Of a stretch of DNA of 64,000 nucleotides, positions 1 to 8,478 are shown piece by piece. Within the stretch, counting starts at the first letter, position 1. Each line of letters begins with the position of its first letter. The position numbers were made by a program, and so were the translations under genes. The stretch is from Treponema sp. UBA4267 (lineage in GTDB: Bacteria; Spirochaetota; Spirochaetia; Treponematales; Treponemataceae). The stretch lies in the NCBI GenBank assembly GCA_002395155.1, contig DGWD01000042.1:150130-214129 (forward strand), written 5' to 3'. The notes beneath the pieces are model-generated. The model did not search any database and had not been told where the DNA came from. It saw only the letters and a list, made by a program, of their open reading frames with translations.

Positions 1-1610
1 GCAGCAGAATCGCTAGGGAAAAGACGACTATAAATCTCACGATAATAATATTCTTCCTTAGTTTTAGGAGGATTTACAGGGAATCGATTTTCACGACGGG
101 CAAATTCTGCATCAGAAACCTTCTCTTCAGTCATCTTTTTCAAAGTATCAATCCAGTTATAACCAACACCATCAGAAAACTGTTCTTTCTGTCTCCAGCA
201 AATACTTTCAGGAAGCATATCCTCAAAAGCCTTACGTAAAATCCACTTTTCCATACGCTGACTTCCATCAGGCATTTTAATATTCATCTTGTCACAAGGA
301 TTCAAATTCATAGCAATATCAATAAATTCTTTATCAAGGAAAGGAACACGACCTTCTACACCCCATGCCATAAGAGATTTATTAGCCCTTAAACAATCAT
401 AAAGATGCAATTTACTCATTTTACGAACAAGTTCCTCATGAAATTCCTGAGCATTTGGAGCTTTATGAAAATAAAGATATCCGCCAAACAATTCATCTGA
501 ACCTTCACCAGAAAGAACCATCTTAATTCCCATAGATTTAATTACACGAGCAAGAAGATACATAGGAGTAGAAGCACGAACAGTAGTAATATCATAAGTT
601 TCAATATGATAGATAACATCCGGTAAGGCATCTAATGCCTCCTGAATTGTAAAATGAACCTCATGATGAACAGTTCCAATATAATCAGCCGCTTTTTTAG
701 CTGCTATTAAATCAGGAGAACCTTCAAGCCCAACAGCAAAAGAATGCAACTGAGGCCACCAGGCAGCTTCCTTAGAATCACTTTCAATACGTTTTTTAGA
801 AAATTTTTGAGTAATTGCTGCAATAATAGATGAATCAAGACCGCCAGAAAGTAAAACTCCATAAGGAACATCAGACATAAGCTGCTGCTTCACCGCATTT
901 TCAAGTCCATTACGAAGCTTATCAATTACAACAGGATTGATTATCTGTCCCCTTTCATCACAAGCTTTAGGATTACTCTTTACTTTTCCATAAACTTCCC
1001 AATCACGGAAATACCAGCGTATAGGTTTATCATCTTTAGAATAGAAATAATAACCGTTTGGAAATTCCTCAATAGTCTGACAATTTCCCTCTAAAGCTTT
1101 AAGTTCAGATGCAACATAATAACGACCAGCCTTATCCCAACCCTGATAAAGAGGTATGACCCCTATTTCATCACGAGCAACCAGATAAACATCCTTATCA
1201 CTATCATAAAGAGCAAAAGCAAAAATCCCGCTTAATTTTTCAATAAAATCCTTTCCATATGTTTTATAAAGAGGGATGATAACTTCACAGTCAGAAAAAG
1301 TCTTAAAATTATATTTTCCCTCAAATTCCTTGCGAATTTCCTTGTGATTATAAATTTCCCCATTGGCTGCCAGAATAATTTTTCCATCATCAGAAATTAA
1401 AGGCTGCTTACCAGAAAGAGGATCAACAATCGAAAGACGTTCATGACTCAAAATTGCATTTTCACCAGTATAAACGCCGCTCCAATCCGGACCACGATGC
1501 CGAATCTTCTTAGACATTTCCAAAACCTGATTGCGTAATTCTTCCTTCAATCCTTCATTTATAGGCATACTTCCACTATTAAGATCAAAACATCCTACAA
1601 AACCACACAT
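1..1610 (-). CDS. asnB: Asparagine synthase (glutamine-hydrolysing), 3' end outside window
   Basis: Makes asparagine from aspartate, glutamine and ATP in the cytoplasm. The translation begins MCGFVG, so Cys2 is in place as the class II glutaminase nucleophile. The glutaminase domain (about residues 1-190) carries RHRGPD and NGEIYN motifs. The synthetase domain has the PP-loop SGGLDSS at residues 255-261. About 536 codons lie in the window; the family is usually about 550-560, so only the extreme C-terminus is missing. The ATG at 1610 follows an AGGAGG ribosome site (1618-1623) with good spacing. A promoter and a terminator-like hairpin precede it, so expression is probably attenuated. Confidence 0.93.
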   Translation of the reverse strand, partial: MCGFVGCFDLNSGSMPINEGLKEELRNQVLEMSKKIRHRGPDWSGVYTGENAILSHERLSIVDPLSGKQPLISDDGKIILAANGEIYNHKEIRKEFEGKYNFKTFSDCEVIIPLYKTYGKDFIEKLSGIFAFALYDSDKDVYLVARDEIGVIPLYQGWDKAGRYYVASELKALEGNCQTIEEFPNGYYFYSKDDKPIRWYFRDWEVYGKVKSNPKACDERGQIINPVVIDKLRNGLENAVKQQLMSDVPYGVLLSGGLDSSIIAAITQKFSKKRIESDSKEAAWWPQLHSFAVGLEGSPDLIAAKKAADYIGTVHHEVHFTIQEALDALPDVIYHIETYDITTVRASTPMYLLARVIKSMGIKMVLSGEGSDELFGGYLYFHKAPNAQEFHEELVRKMSKLHLYDCLRANKSLMAWGVEGRVPFLDKEFIDIAMNLNPCDKMNIKMPDGSQRMEKWILRKAFEDMLPESICWRQKEQFSDGVGYNWIDTLKKMTEEKVSDAEFARRENRFPVNPPKTKEEYYYREIYSRLFPSDSA

Positions 1611-1641
1611 ACACAATCCTCCTTGCACTAAATTCTTTTGG

Positions 1642-1705
1642 CAAAAAAAAAGAGGCCGTAGACAATAACCCGAATAAATTTCAGATTAATATCTACGACC
1701 TCTTT
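1642..1705 (-). terminator. Terminator-like hairpin in the asnB leader (candidate attenuator)
   Basis: On the minus strand, arms AAAGAGGTCGTAGA (1705-1692) and TCTACGGCCTCTTT (1662-1649) pair with one G-U wobble and are followed by an unbroken T run. The hairpin lies between the candidate asnB promoter and the asnB start, so it is in the 5' leader rather than behind a gene. The 29-base loop could hold a competing structure. I see no T-box or known riboswitch core. Confidence 0.6.
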
Positions 1706-1720
1706 GCCGTTTCTTTTTTT

Positions 1721-1750
1721 ATATTACTGATTTTCACAGATTTAAGTCAA
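1721..1750 (-). promoter_or_regulatory. Candidate sigma-70 promoter of asnB
   Basis: Read on the minus strand: TTGACT, an 18-base spacer, then TAATAT. Transcription would start near 1714, upstream of the leader hairpin. Called by eye only. Confidence 0.5.
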
Positions 1751-1764
1751 TGGCCTAAATGTTA

Positions 1765-1777
1765 GGGGTCTGTCCCC
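1765..1777 (-). repeat. 13-bp repeat GGGGACAGACCCC, intergenic
   Basis: Exact copy; left border of the hairpin cassette upstream of asnB. Confidence 0.9.
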
Positions 1778-1925
1778 TCTAATCATTTATAAATTAGGAG
1801 GGGAAAGCCTTCCCCTTGCGTCGCGAGTTTCCGAAGGAAACTCGGTAGTGAGCGAAGCGAACGGACTACCCCTTCAAACGGGCCTCAAACGCCGGCCCGT
1901 AACGCCCGCTAACTTATATCCTACA

Positions 1926-1938
1926 GGGGACAGACCCC
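1926..1938 (+). repeat. 13-bp repeat, intergenic
   Basis: Exact copy, inverted relative to 1765; right border of the same cassette. Confidence 0.9.
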
Positions 1939-1940
1939 TC

Positions 1941-3100
1941 CTATAAACGATTAATTCTATCTAGATGCTCCAAATAAAAAGTTTTAATATCATTTTTTAT
2001 AGTCAAACCACCCTGTAATGACATATGATCACCTTTATAAACAGGCATAACGTACCATAAGCCTTTTTTCAAAGTTTCCCCATTCTTAAAGTCTTCATGA
2101 GGAGCAAATTCAGGATATAAAGCAGAAATTGTATTAACAAGGCCATCATTTTCCTGCCAAGTTTGATCTAAATTAATTCCATCAGGGGTCTGTCCCCTAA
2201 AAGCACCCATCCTAACAGCAGATCTTTGAAAAAGCTTTTCCATCATTCCTTCAATCGGAACTTGATTTTCTTCCTCTGAAAGCTCAGTCGCAGAACAAGA
2301 ATAAGAAAAATAATATACAGAATCCACAGTTTTCAACCATTGATTTATTTTTTTGCATTTTGTATATACATATCAAAATCTGCATAGTCATAGTCGGCTC
2401 TTCCATCCTTTTTAGGTGCATTTGTTTTATCCATCAACTTCTGCATATTGCTTTTAGGCTTAGGATTTTCATCTGGCACATGATATGCAGACGTTCCATT
2501 ATGAGGGGCTGCTAAACTTGTTACAGAATAAATCCAGTCACCATGGCCACCCGCAAATAAAGGACTTAAATCCTCTTTTTCAGTAACGGCCCTTTCTGCT
2601 TCGGACCCATTAGCCATTAAATGAGTAAGTAATCTTACAGTCACGCCTCCAAATGAATGCCCTAGTAAATTAATTTTATGTTTTTGATTCCATTCAGGAA
2701 GTAAAGGCTCTTTTGAAAAATCCCTACCAAAACGTTTATGCCCACATCTTTCCGAGTGTTCTTTACCATAATCTGTAATACTACCAGTAAGTTGAGCGTA
2801 TAATTCACAAGCTCTATCCCAGGCACTCCCTTGAGGAGCTACAGAAGCATCATAAGCATTAAAACCTTCTCTTCTTAATTGCTTCATTAAAGAGCCATTT
2901 TTCATCCCCCAATAAGGGAAAAATCTATTTCTAAAATCATAATGGCCCCAGCCAGAAAGACCATGAACAAATACATAAGTATAATTGCTATTCCAGACTC
3001 CCTTTTGAACACTATATCCATTCTTCTTTGTTGTGGAACAAGAAATTAATAAAATACCAAAGAACGTAAAAAATAATAAAATGATTTTTCTAGATTTCAT
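1941..3100 (-). pseudogene. Lipase-family alpha/beta hydrolase lipoprotein, frameshifted
   Basis: The N-terminal part (251 residues from 3100) has a lipoprotein signal ending LISC, an oxyanion-loop YVFVHGLSGWGHYD and the nucleophile elbow GHSFGG, as in staphylococcal-type triacylglycerol lipases. It stops at 2345. The next 130 residues, in another frame, continue the same family with GLWYVMP and GDHMSLQGG, followed by the C-terminal helix. The two frames join if one A is added to the run of seven A at about 2349-2355, giving AKKINQWLKTVDS. This is therefore one gene broken by a 1-base slip, unless the run is a sequencing error or phase-variable. A 13-bp repeat copy (2185-2197) lies in frame in the 3' part and encodes RGQTP. 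Confidence 0.82.
2185..2197 (-). repeat. 13-bp repeat inside the broken lipase
   Basis: Exact copy, coding-strand orientation, encodes RGQTP. Confidence 0.9.
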
Positions 3101-3184
3101 ATTAAAACTATAACAAATAAATTATTATATGTAAATTATATTTTACACTATATTATTTTATCCAATATTACTCTTATAACAAAT

Positions 3185-3197
3185 GGGGACAGACCCC
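3185..3197 (+). repeat. 13-bp repeat, intergenic
   Basis: Exact copy at the left edge of the phospholipase-D remnant. Confidence 0.9.
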
Positions 3198-3204
3198 ACT
3201 CTTA

Positions 3205-3460
3205 TCACTTCAAATTTTCAAGGATTACATCAAAAAAGGCGTGAAAGTAACCATAAAATACGGAATGAAGCCTAGAAATCGTTTTGATAAAGCAGGAATC
3301 GATAATGAATCTAAAAGTTTCTTTGGAAATCTTGATAAAAACTGTTTCAAACTTATAAATACAGATGACCATTCTAAAATACTTATTTGTGATGAAGATT
3401 TTATGATTATGGGCAGTTTTAACTGGCTGAGTTTTGGTGGTGGAAATGAAAATCTCTGTT
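3205..3460 (+). pseudogene. Phospholipase-D-like domain remnant
   Basis: The frame read from about 3208 gives FKDYIKKGVKVTIKYG and then the PLD active-site signature HSKILICD followed by GSFNW. That is the second half of a PLD/nuclease (HKD) domain with no start and no N-terminal half. Similarity ends after SFGGGNEN. A 13-bp repeat copy (3185-3197) sits at the left edge. I read it as debris rather than a functional 100-residue protein. Confidence 0.6.
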
Positions 3461-3642
3461 TTTTCACAATATTTTATAAAAAATGCTATAATAACAAAAG
3501 TTACGACCTTCGGTCGTTTGCATTTATGGAAATTATTTTCTAGTGCACTTACGTGCACAATGCATCATAGCCGACAGCGGGTCAAGCCGCATCATCTTTT
3601 AAGTGCGTTGTTATATGCACAACCCACTGGGCTGGAAAAAAA
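3461..3642. other. Non-coding stretch with hairpins and a -10-like box upstream of the SH3 gene
   Basis: Contains a TATAAT-like box at about 3485-3490, an ACGACC-TTC-GGTCGT hairpin, a GTGCAC palindrome pair and a structured segment ending GTTATATGCACAACCC just before the next gene. It may hold the promoter of the 3643 gene. I considered an integron attC site and could not support it. Confidence 0.3.
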
Positions 3643-4368
3643 ATGAAAACCAAACTTAATATTATAATTTTACTATTTTTATTATCCTCAAAAATTTATG
3701 CATATGAAATTCAGGATTTTTCAAATTCAGAATGGTTTGATAATCTAACTGTCGAATATATTATTAATAATCAAACTCCAATTCTAGAATTGTATGATAT
3801 TATCAATTTTAAATTCCCTAAAAAAAATAATTCAGTTGATTACAAAGATTGGGGATATTACAGTATAACTGGAATTGGGGGAGTGGGCGCAATTTATTCA
3901 GTATCTAAAATAGATGATAATAAATTTATTTTTGAATATGGATATTATCCATCATCAGCAGATCAGAATCAAATACCTGTAAAAGAATCAAATCCAAATA
4001 CTTGTACTGTTTATGTCCAAAATGAAAATACCTTAGTTTTAATAAATCCTCCACTTGGAATGTACAGAAAGACCTTGTATAGAAAAAGTTATACAAAAGA
4101 TTCTTCAGTTATAATGGAAGAAGGAATTGTAAATGATTTAAATGTACGAATAAGACTTGAACCAACAACCTCAAAAGGTCTTATTTTAGGAAAACTTCAG
4201 ACTGGAAATCATGTTAAAATAATAAAAAAATCTGAACTTGCTGATGCCGATGGCAAAAAAAATTATTGGTATCAAATACAAGTTGAAGGATATCCTATAT
4301 GCTGGATATTTGGTGAATATGTAACAAAACAAAAAGATTTTCTTAAAAACTTTGGATTTGTTGAATAA
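3643..4368 (+). CDS. Secreted protein with C-terminal bacterial SH3 domain
   Basis: The protein is 241 residues with an N-terminal signal peptide (hydrophobic LNIIILLFLLSS ending about residue 20). Residues about 165-230 (LNVRIRLEPTTS, then GNHVKI, then WYQIQVEG and GEYV) fit a bacterial SH3 (SH3b) domain of the type that binds cell-wall peptides. The middle is unrecognised. It sits just upstream of another secreted protein with only a short gap, and the two probably share a transcript. The role is unknown; it is probably periplasmic or cell-surface. Confidence 0.65.
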   Translation: MKTKLNIIILLFLLSSKIYAYEIQDFSNSEWFDNLTVEYIINNQTPILELYDIINFKFPKKNNSVDYKDWGYYSITGIGGVGAIYSVSKIDDNKFIFEYGYYPSSADQNQIPVKESNPNTCTVYVQNENTLVLINPPLGMYRKTLYRKSYTKDSSVIMEEGIVNDLNVRIRLEPTTSKGLILGKLQTGNHVKIIKKSELADADGKKNYWYQIQVEGYPICWIFGEYVTKQKDFLKNFGFVE

Positions 4369-4393
4369 AGAAATTATACATGGAGAAAAAAAA

Positions 4394-5647
4394 ATGAAAA
4401 AACTATCAATCTTTTTAATAATATTTACCCTAAGCTTTAGTCTTTTTGCCAATGGTGGCATTCCCTGGGATGATGTAACAATTAAAGATAATGGAGGCAG
4501 AGTTTCTTTTAAAAATGATGCAGAAATTAAACTATCAAAAGAAAACCTTAATATTCGTTTTGTTGATGATTCTGTTATTGTTTCTTGTTCTTATTCTTTA
4601 TTTAATAGTTCCTCCACCGACAAAAACATAGATTTTGCCTTTAATTTAACTGACTGCTGGCATAAAAACTATCCTGACTATTATTTTATTTATCAAAATG
4701 GACAAAAAATAGATTCAACCTTAAAAATCGAAAATATTTTTCAAGATAATAATGAACCTTACGTTGCATCTTTTAATGAATATTCAAAATTAAGTTTGAA
4801 AGCAAAAACTACGACAAAAATTGACGTTCTTTATAGAATAAAAACTCAAAATGATGGAAAACATCTTGCTAGAATTTTTAATGACAACACATTTATATAT
4901 AATCTTTTTCCGGCCCTTAGTTTTGGTGATGGAATAATCGACGAATTCACTCTTACAATCGATAAAAGCGATCTTTCTGGCTACAATGGTTTTATTACTG
5001 ATATTTCAGGCCTGGATTTTCCTTTTAATTCTTCCGAAAACGTACTTTCAAAAACTTTTAATAAGTTTGACTTAAAAGCTCACAAAGAATTGAAAATATC
5101 CTACAACATTAAAAACTGGTATATGTCTGATATGATTAAAAAATATCGCATTACCTACCAGACACCTTCTTATCAAAGCTGCAGCACATCATCCTACCTT
5201 AGCGACAATAAAGAGTATTATCCGGCATGGTATTTAGATGATGATGATTACATGACTCCCTGGGTCGAAGGAAAGAAAGACGCCGGCATTGGTGAAAAAA
5301 TTACATATTCATTTAAAGGACCTTGTCTTGTCACCCACATACTTATTGTAAATGGATTTAGAAAATCTGAAAAAACATATACAGAAAACTGTAGACTTAA
5401 AAAAATTGCTCTTTATGTGGATGGAAAATTACAGGGAACATACGAACTGCCAGATAAACCTTTTTCTCTTGCCATGAATTCAAATATTCTTGAAACAGGT
5501 GACCTGCTGCCTTTATCTGAAAAAAGAGGATTATATCCTGAACAATCTTTGGAAATTGAAATACTTGAAGTTTGGCCTGGAAGTAAATATTTGGATACCT
5601 GTGTTTCTGAAATTATTTTATTAAAAGCTCCAATTCCATACCACTAG
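4394..5647 (+). CDS. Secreted protein with NADase-type glycan-binding (discoidin-like) domain
   Basis: The protein is 417 residues. I chose the ATG at 4394 because it follows a GGAG site and begins a clear signal peptide (MKKLSIFLIIFTLSFSLFA). The N-terminal half resembles DUF4424-like secreted beta-sandwich proteins. The C-terminal part (about residues 265-415, with YYPAWYLDDDDYMTPWVEG, then KITYSFKG and ALYVDGKLQGTYEL) matches the pattern of the glycan-binding domain named for NADase translocation proteins. It is probably exported and binds sugars or surface glycans. No catalytic residues are recognised. Confidence 0.65.
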   Translation: MKKLSIFLIIFTLSFSLFANGGIPWDDVTIKDNGGRVSFKNDAEIKLSKENLNIRFVDDSVIVSCSYSLFNSSSTDKNIDFAFNLTDCWHKNYPDYYFIYQNGQKIDSTLKIENIFQDNNEPYVASFNEYSKLSLKAKTTTKIDVLYRIKTQNDGKHLARIFNDNTFIYNLFPALSFGDGIIDEFTLTIDKSDLSGYNGFITDISGLDFPFNSSENVLSKTFNKFDLKAHKELKISYNIKNWYMSDMIKKYRITYQTPSYQSCSTSSYLSDNKEYYPAWYLDDDDYMTPWVEGKKDAGIGEKITYSFKGPCLVTHILIVNGFRKSEKTYTENCRLKKIALYVDGKLQGTYELPDKPFSLAMNSNILETGDLLPLSEKRGLYPEQSLEIEILEVWPGSKYLDTCVSEIILLKAPIPYH

Positions 5648-5674
5648 GCTAAAAAACCTCTAAGGATAAAAAAT

Positions 5675-5830
5675 ATGAGTCGTCCTGATATTAAAAAAGA
5701 GTTTCTCAAAATAATTAATCTGCTTCTATGTCTATATATTCCCCTATTATTTCAAAAAACAAAAACACTGCAACAAATTGTATTAAACCCTGAAACAAAT
5801 AAGTTCTATTCATCGGTGGTGGAAAAATGA
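5675..5830 (+). CDS. Small ORF (51 aa), possibly a gene remnant
   Basis: It starts MSRPDIKKEF, has a short hydrophobic run (LLLCLYIPLLF) and stops in an ATGA overlap with the next gene. Its last 26 residues (QIVLNPETNKFYSSVVEK) are repeated with three changes in the second copy of the 161-bp repeat at 6384-6453. That suggests a real C-terminus of a formerly larger, tandemly duplicated gene. There is no strong ribosome site and no recognised family. Confidence 0.35.
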   Translation: MSRPDIKKEFLKIINLLLCLYIPLLFQKTKTLQQIVLNPETNKFYSSVVEK

Positions 5831-5919
5831 AAAAAAGATTAATCAACCTAATTCTGGCCATTTGTATAAGTGGTTTACATTTATTTTCTGAATCCCCTCA
5901 TTTTTTATTACAATTAAAT
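5759..5919 (+). repeat. 161-bp direct repeat, copy 1
   Basis: Ungapped match to 6382-6542 with about ten differences. It covers the end of the small ORF and the first ~31 codons of the 5827 gene. Confidence 0.9.
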
Positions 5920-6378
5920 AATGAAGTAGGATTTTGTACAATCGGCATTAATGATAGTATCTCTCCAACTTTTTATTTAGGATATATGCCACTTGTAGAA
6001 GTTGAAATGCAAATTCCAGTTATAAACAATCCTTCTTCAAAAATTTATGTAGGTTTACAAAGTTTTTATATAATCCCTTATGGATTCATGACTATAACAA
6101 ACTGCAGATTTGGCTATGCCTTTAAAAAACTTGAAAATTGGAAAAAATATCATCTGGAACTACTTGGAAATACAGGACTTGGTGCAACTTTTACATTTAT
6201 TTATAGACCAGAAATCTATCCTGTGTGCGAAACAGGCTGTCACCTATACTGGATGCCTGAAGACAAAGGATTTTTCTGGGGATTTGGTCCCAATGTAATG
6301 GGTCTGATGAATTTCTACACCATCCCGCGCACAGATATTATGTTTATGTTCTCCTGTAACTTTGGATACAAATTCTAA
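5827..6378 (+). CDS. Small secreted/outer-membrane-like protein of unknown function
   Basis: The protein is 183 residues with a signal peptide (MKKRLINLILAICISGLHLFS) and alternating hydrophobic/aromatic segments ending in FGYKF, a C-terminal aromatic as in small beta-barrel proteins. No family is recognised. A GGTGG site precedes the ATG. The start of this gene is duplicated downstream at 6450, showing that the gene was once in tandem. Confidence 0.55.
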   Translation: MKKRLINLILAICISGLHLFSESPHFLLQLNNEVGFCTIGINDSISPTFYLGYMPLVEVEMQIPVINNPSSKIYVGLQSFYIIPYGFMTITNCRFGYAFKKLENWKKYHLELLGNTGLGATFTFIYRPEIYPVCETGCHLYWMPEDKGFFWGFGPNVMGLMNFYTIPRTDIMFMFSCNFGYKF

Positions 6379-6381
6379 ACT

Positions 6382-6542
6382 ACAAAAACACTGCAACAAA
6401 TTGTATTAACCCCTGAAGCAAATAAGTTCTATTCATCGGTGGTGAAAAAATGAAAAAAAGATTAATCACCCTGATTCTGGCCATTTGTTTAAGCGGTCTA
6501 AGTTTATTTTCTGAATCCCCTCATTTTTTATTACAATTAAAT
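6382..6542 (+). repeat. 161-bp direct repeat, copy 2
   Basis: Second copy of 5759-5919 at an offset of 623 bases and about 94% identical. It ends abruptly at 6542, two bases before the 3' end of the opposing NUDIX gene. Confidence 0.9.
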
Positions 6543-6569
6543 CTTTACCTGTCATCATTTACAATATGA
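6450..6569 (+). pseudogene. Truncated duplicate of the 5827 gene
   Basis: It encodes MKKRLITLILAICLSGLSLF and continues to LLQLN, then runs into unrelated sequence and stops after 39 codons. Only the signal peptide and about ten mature residues remain. Confidence 0.8.
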
Positions 6570-7066
6570 ATCAGACCTTTTCCTTCAAGAATTTCCTTCA
6601 TTCGATAACGAAGAAAACGGGGTCTTACATCTATTTCAGGTAATTTATCCAAAGGAATCCAATATATCTCTTCTTTTTCATTATTCCAGCCATAAGTATC
6701 ACATTTTACATCCTTACAACCGCGACTTTTCATCAAATAATAAAATTCAATTACATGGCATTTAAGATTTTCATAACCAAGTGCATTTTCAGTAAAAAAA
6801 TTCTCACAAATAACGGCAAGTCTGTCCACCTAGTAATCAACTCCAGTTTCTTCCTTAACTTCGCGGGCAATACAGTCCTCTGCCTTTTCGTTCATGTGAA
6901 CTCCACCACCAACTGAATAATAATTTGGAGATTTTGCATTTTTCACTACAAGAAGAGAATTATCTTCAATGATTATTGCTCCAGTTCTAAAACGAAACCA
7001 ATTATCATTCACCGAAAAACAACAATCTGGATATCCCACCCGGATATCATCTTTTTTATCTTCCAT
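6545..7066 (-). pseudogene. NUDIX hydrolase interrupted by an in-frame amber stop
   Basis: A single frame of 174 codons starts at ATG 7066. It contains a complete Nudix box, GGVHMNEKAEDCIAREVKEE followed by TGV, with the expected G, E, R-E-x-x-E-E residues. Codon 79 is TAG (6830-6832) between GVDY and VDRLAVICENFF. Related proteins usually have Glu there, so one GAG-to-TAG change would explain it. The part before the stop keeps the catalytic box but lacks the last strands and helix, so the product is probably inactive. Confidence 0.8.
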
Positions 7067-7081
7067 ACCACTTTTCCTTGA

Positions 7082-7094
7082 GGGGACAGACCCC
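7082..7094 (+). repeat. 13-bp repeat, intergenic
   Basis: Exact copy between the NUDIX start and the M20 stop. Confidence 0.9.
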
Positions 7095-7110
7095 TCAAAT
7101 TTAAAAAAAA

Positions 7111-8478
7111 CTAAATCTCCACCAGCAAATTACTGTAAAACTTCACAGTTTCAATCAATGTTTCAACCCTGATACGTTCATCTACCCCGTGAATCATTGC
7201 CCTGTCTTCTTTAGACATAAACATTCCGCTAAATCTGTAAACTTTATCTGTAATTTTGCAATAATGTCTTGAATCGCTGCAGGCCATCATCAAATATGGA
7301 CTAACCAGAATTTCCGGCCAGGTTTTATTAATCACTCTTTCAAGAACTTCCCACTGCTGGCATTTTGTTTGGGACTCAATCGAAGGATTATTTTCGCTAA
7401 CCATCCTGATTGTCACATCTGCTTTTTTTCCAACAGCCTTTCTGGCAATTTTTTCAATTCTGGCCCTAGATTTTTCAACTGTATCACTTCCCAGAAGTCT
7501 CAAATTTAAGCCAATCACCGCTGATGAAGGTAAAACATTATATGCCTGACTACCCTGACACATTGTTACAGCACAAGTTGTATGTAAAAGAGCATTTAAT
7601 TCCCCACCCATAAGTGATGAAGCAAGTTTTACAAGAGGTTTTGTAAGCCACAAACTACCAAATAAAAACTTAAGAAAAGGATTTTTATTGTTTTTGCTCA
7701 TTATCTTAAAAAGCTGTCTTACAGGCATTGTTAATTCTGCAGGACAGGCCTTTTTCTCTATCTGACAAATCACTTTAGATGCAAGTCCAAGAGCAGAATG
7801 TTTTGGAGGGGCGGATGCATGACCCGCATTTCCTTTTATTTCAATGTCCATGTAAACAGAGCCCTTTTCTGCAGTTCCAACCATAGCACAGCGTTTACTT
7901 ACACCTGGAAAAACGTTTTCTACAATGGCTCCACCTTCATCCAGAACAAAATCTACCGTAATTCCCTGCTTTTCAAACCATTCAACAATATTTTTGCAGG
8001 AATCTCCGTTTATTTCCTCTTCACCACTAAAACAAAGATAAAGATTCTGCTTAGGTTTCCACCCGGCCTTAAGACCAATTTCTACCGCTTCAAGACAGGC
8101 ACACAAAGTTCCTTTTGTATCCATTGTTCCCCGTCCGCGAATATATCCGTCTACTAAATCTCCGGCAAAAGGTTCAAAAGTCCATTTTTCTTTTTCAGCT
8201 GGAACAACATCATAATGAGCCATTAAAACTACTGCATGATTTGCATCGGGGTCTGTCCCCTTAATTTTGTGAACAATCCCTGATTTTCCAACCCTGAAAA
8301 ATTCACAGACAGAATAAATATTTGGAAAGATTTCTTTCAACAAAGTACGGAATTTTTCAAATTCATCCCAATCAACAAGCGAATCATCAATGTTTGAAAC
8401 TGTCCTGCATTGAATCATCCTGCACATATCAGAAACAATTTTTTCTTTATCAGCCTCAGTAAAATCTGTAAAATCCAT
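7111..8478 (-). CDS. M20-family metallopeptidase (carboxypeptidase/aminoacylase type)
   Basis: The protein is 455 residues. Metal-site motifs are visible in order: AHYDVVP, RGTMDTKG (bridging Asp), FSGEEE (catalytic and ligand Glu), DEGG and a C-terminal SDSRHY segment with a ligand His. The dimerisation/lid domain is about residues 200-330. It probably hydrolyses dipeptides or N-acyl amino acids. It starts directly at the stop of the 8479 membrane gene and is the last gene of a three-gene operon with two membrane proteins, so I infer a link between uptake and hydrolysis of peptide-like substrates. A 13-bp repeat copy encodes the GTDP before AHYDVVP. Confidence 0.9.
   Translation of the reverse strand: MDFTDFTEADKEKIVSDMCRMIQCRTVSNIDDSLVDWDEFEKFRTLLKEIFPNIYSVCEFFRVGKSGIVHKIKGTDPDANHAVVLMAHYDVVPAEKEKWTFEPFAGDLVDGYIRGRGTMDTKGTLCACLEAVEIGLKAGWKPKQNLYLCFSGEEEINGDSCKNIVEWFEKQGITVDFVLDEGGAIVENVFPGVSKRCAMVGTAEKGSVYMDIEIKGNAGHASAPPKHSALGLASKVICQIEKKACPAELTMPVRQLFKIMSKNNKNPFLKFLFGSLWLTKPLVKLASSLMGGELNALLHTTCAVTMCQGSQAYNVLPSSAVIGLNLRLLGSDTVEKSRARIEKIARKAVGKKADVTIRMVSENNPSIESQTKCQQWEVLERVINKTWPEILVSPYLMMACSDSRHYCKITDKVYRFSGMFMSKEDRAMIHGVDERIRVETLIETVKFYSNLLVEI
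8248..8260 (-). repeat. 13-bp repeat inside the M20 peptidase gene
   Basis: Exact copy, coding-strand orientation, encodes GTDP just before the AHYDVVP metal motif. Confidence 0.9.

Larger units (their letters stand above)
1764..1939. repeat. GC-rich hairpin cassette bounded by inverted copies of the 13-bp repeat
   Basis: The ends are GGGGTCTGTCCCC (1765-1777) and its reverse complement (1926-1938). Between them are three hairpins: GGGGAA/TTCCCC (1800-1815), CGAGTTTCC/GGAAACTCG (1824-1844) and CGGGCC/GGCCCG (1879-1899). This stretch is much richer in GC than its surroundings. It fills the 330-base gene-free interval between asnB and the broken lipase and looks like a composite REP-type (BIME-like) repeat. 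Confidence 0.55.

Noticed and set aside
3205..3558. Minus-strand frame opposite the phospholipase-D remnant
   Set aside because: The plus strand carries the HxK and GSFNW motifs; the minus product has no recognisable feature.
3481..3625. Integron attC site before the SH3-domain gene
   Set aside because: The right end GTTATATGC is suggestive, but no matching left core site or properly paired inner arms could be found, and no integrase or second site is present.
7798..8157. 119-codon antisense frame inside the M20 peptidase gene
   Set aside because: A shadow frame; the opposite strand carries all M20 motifs.
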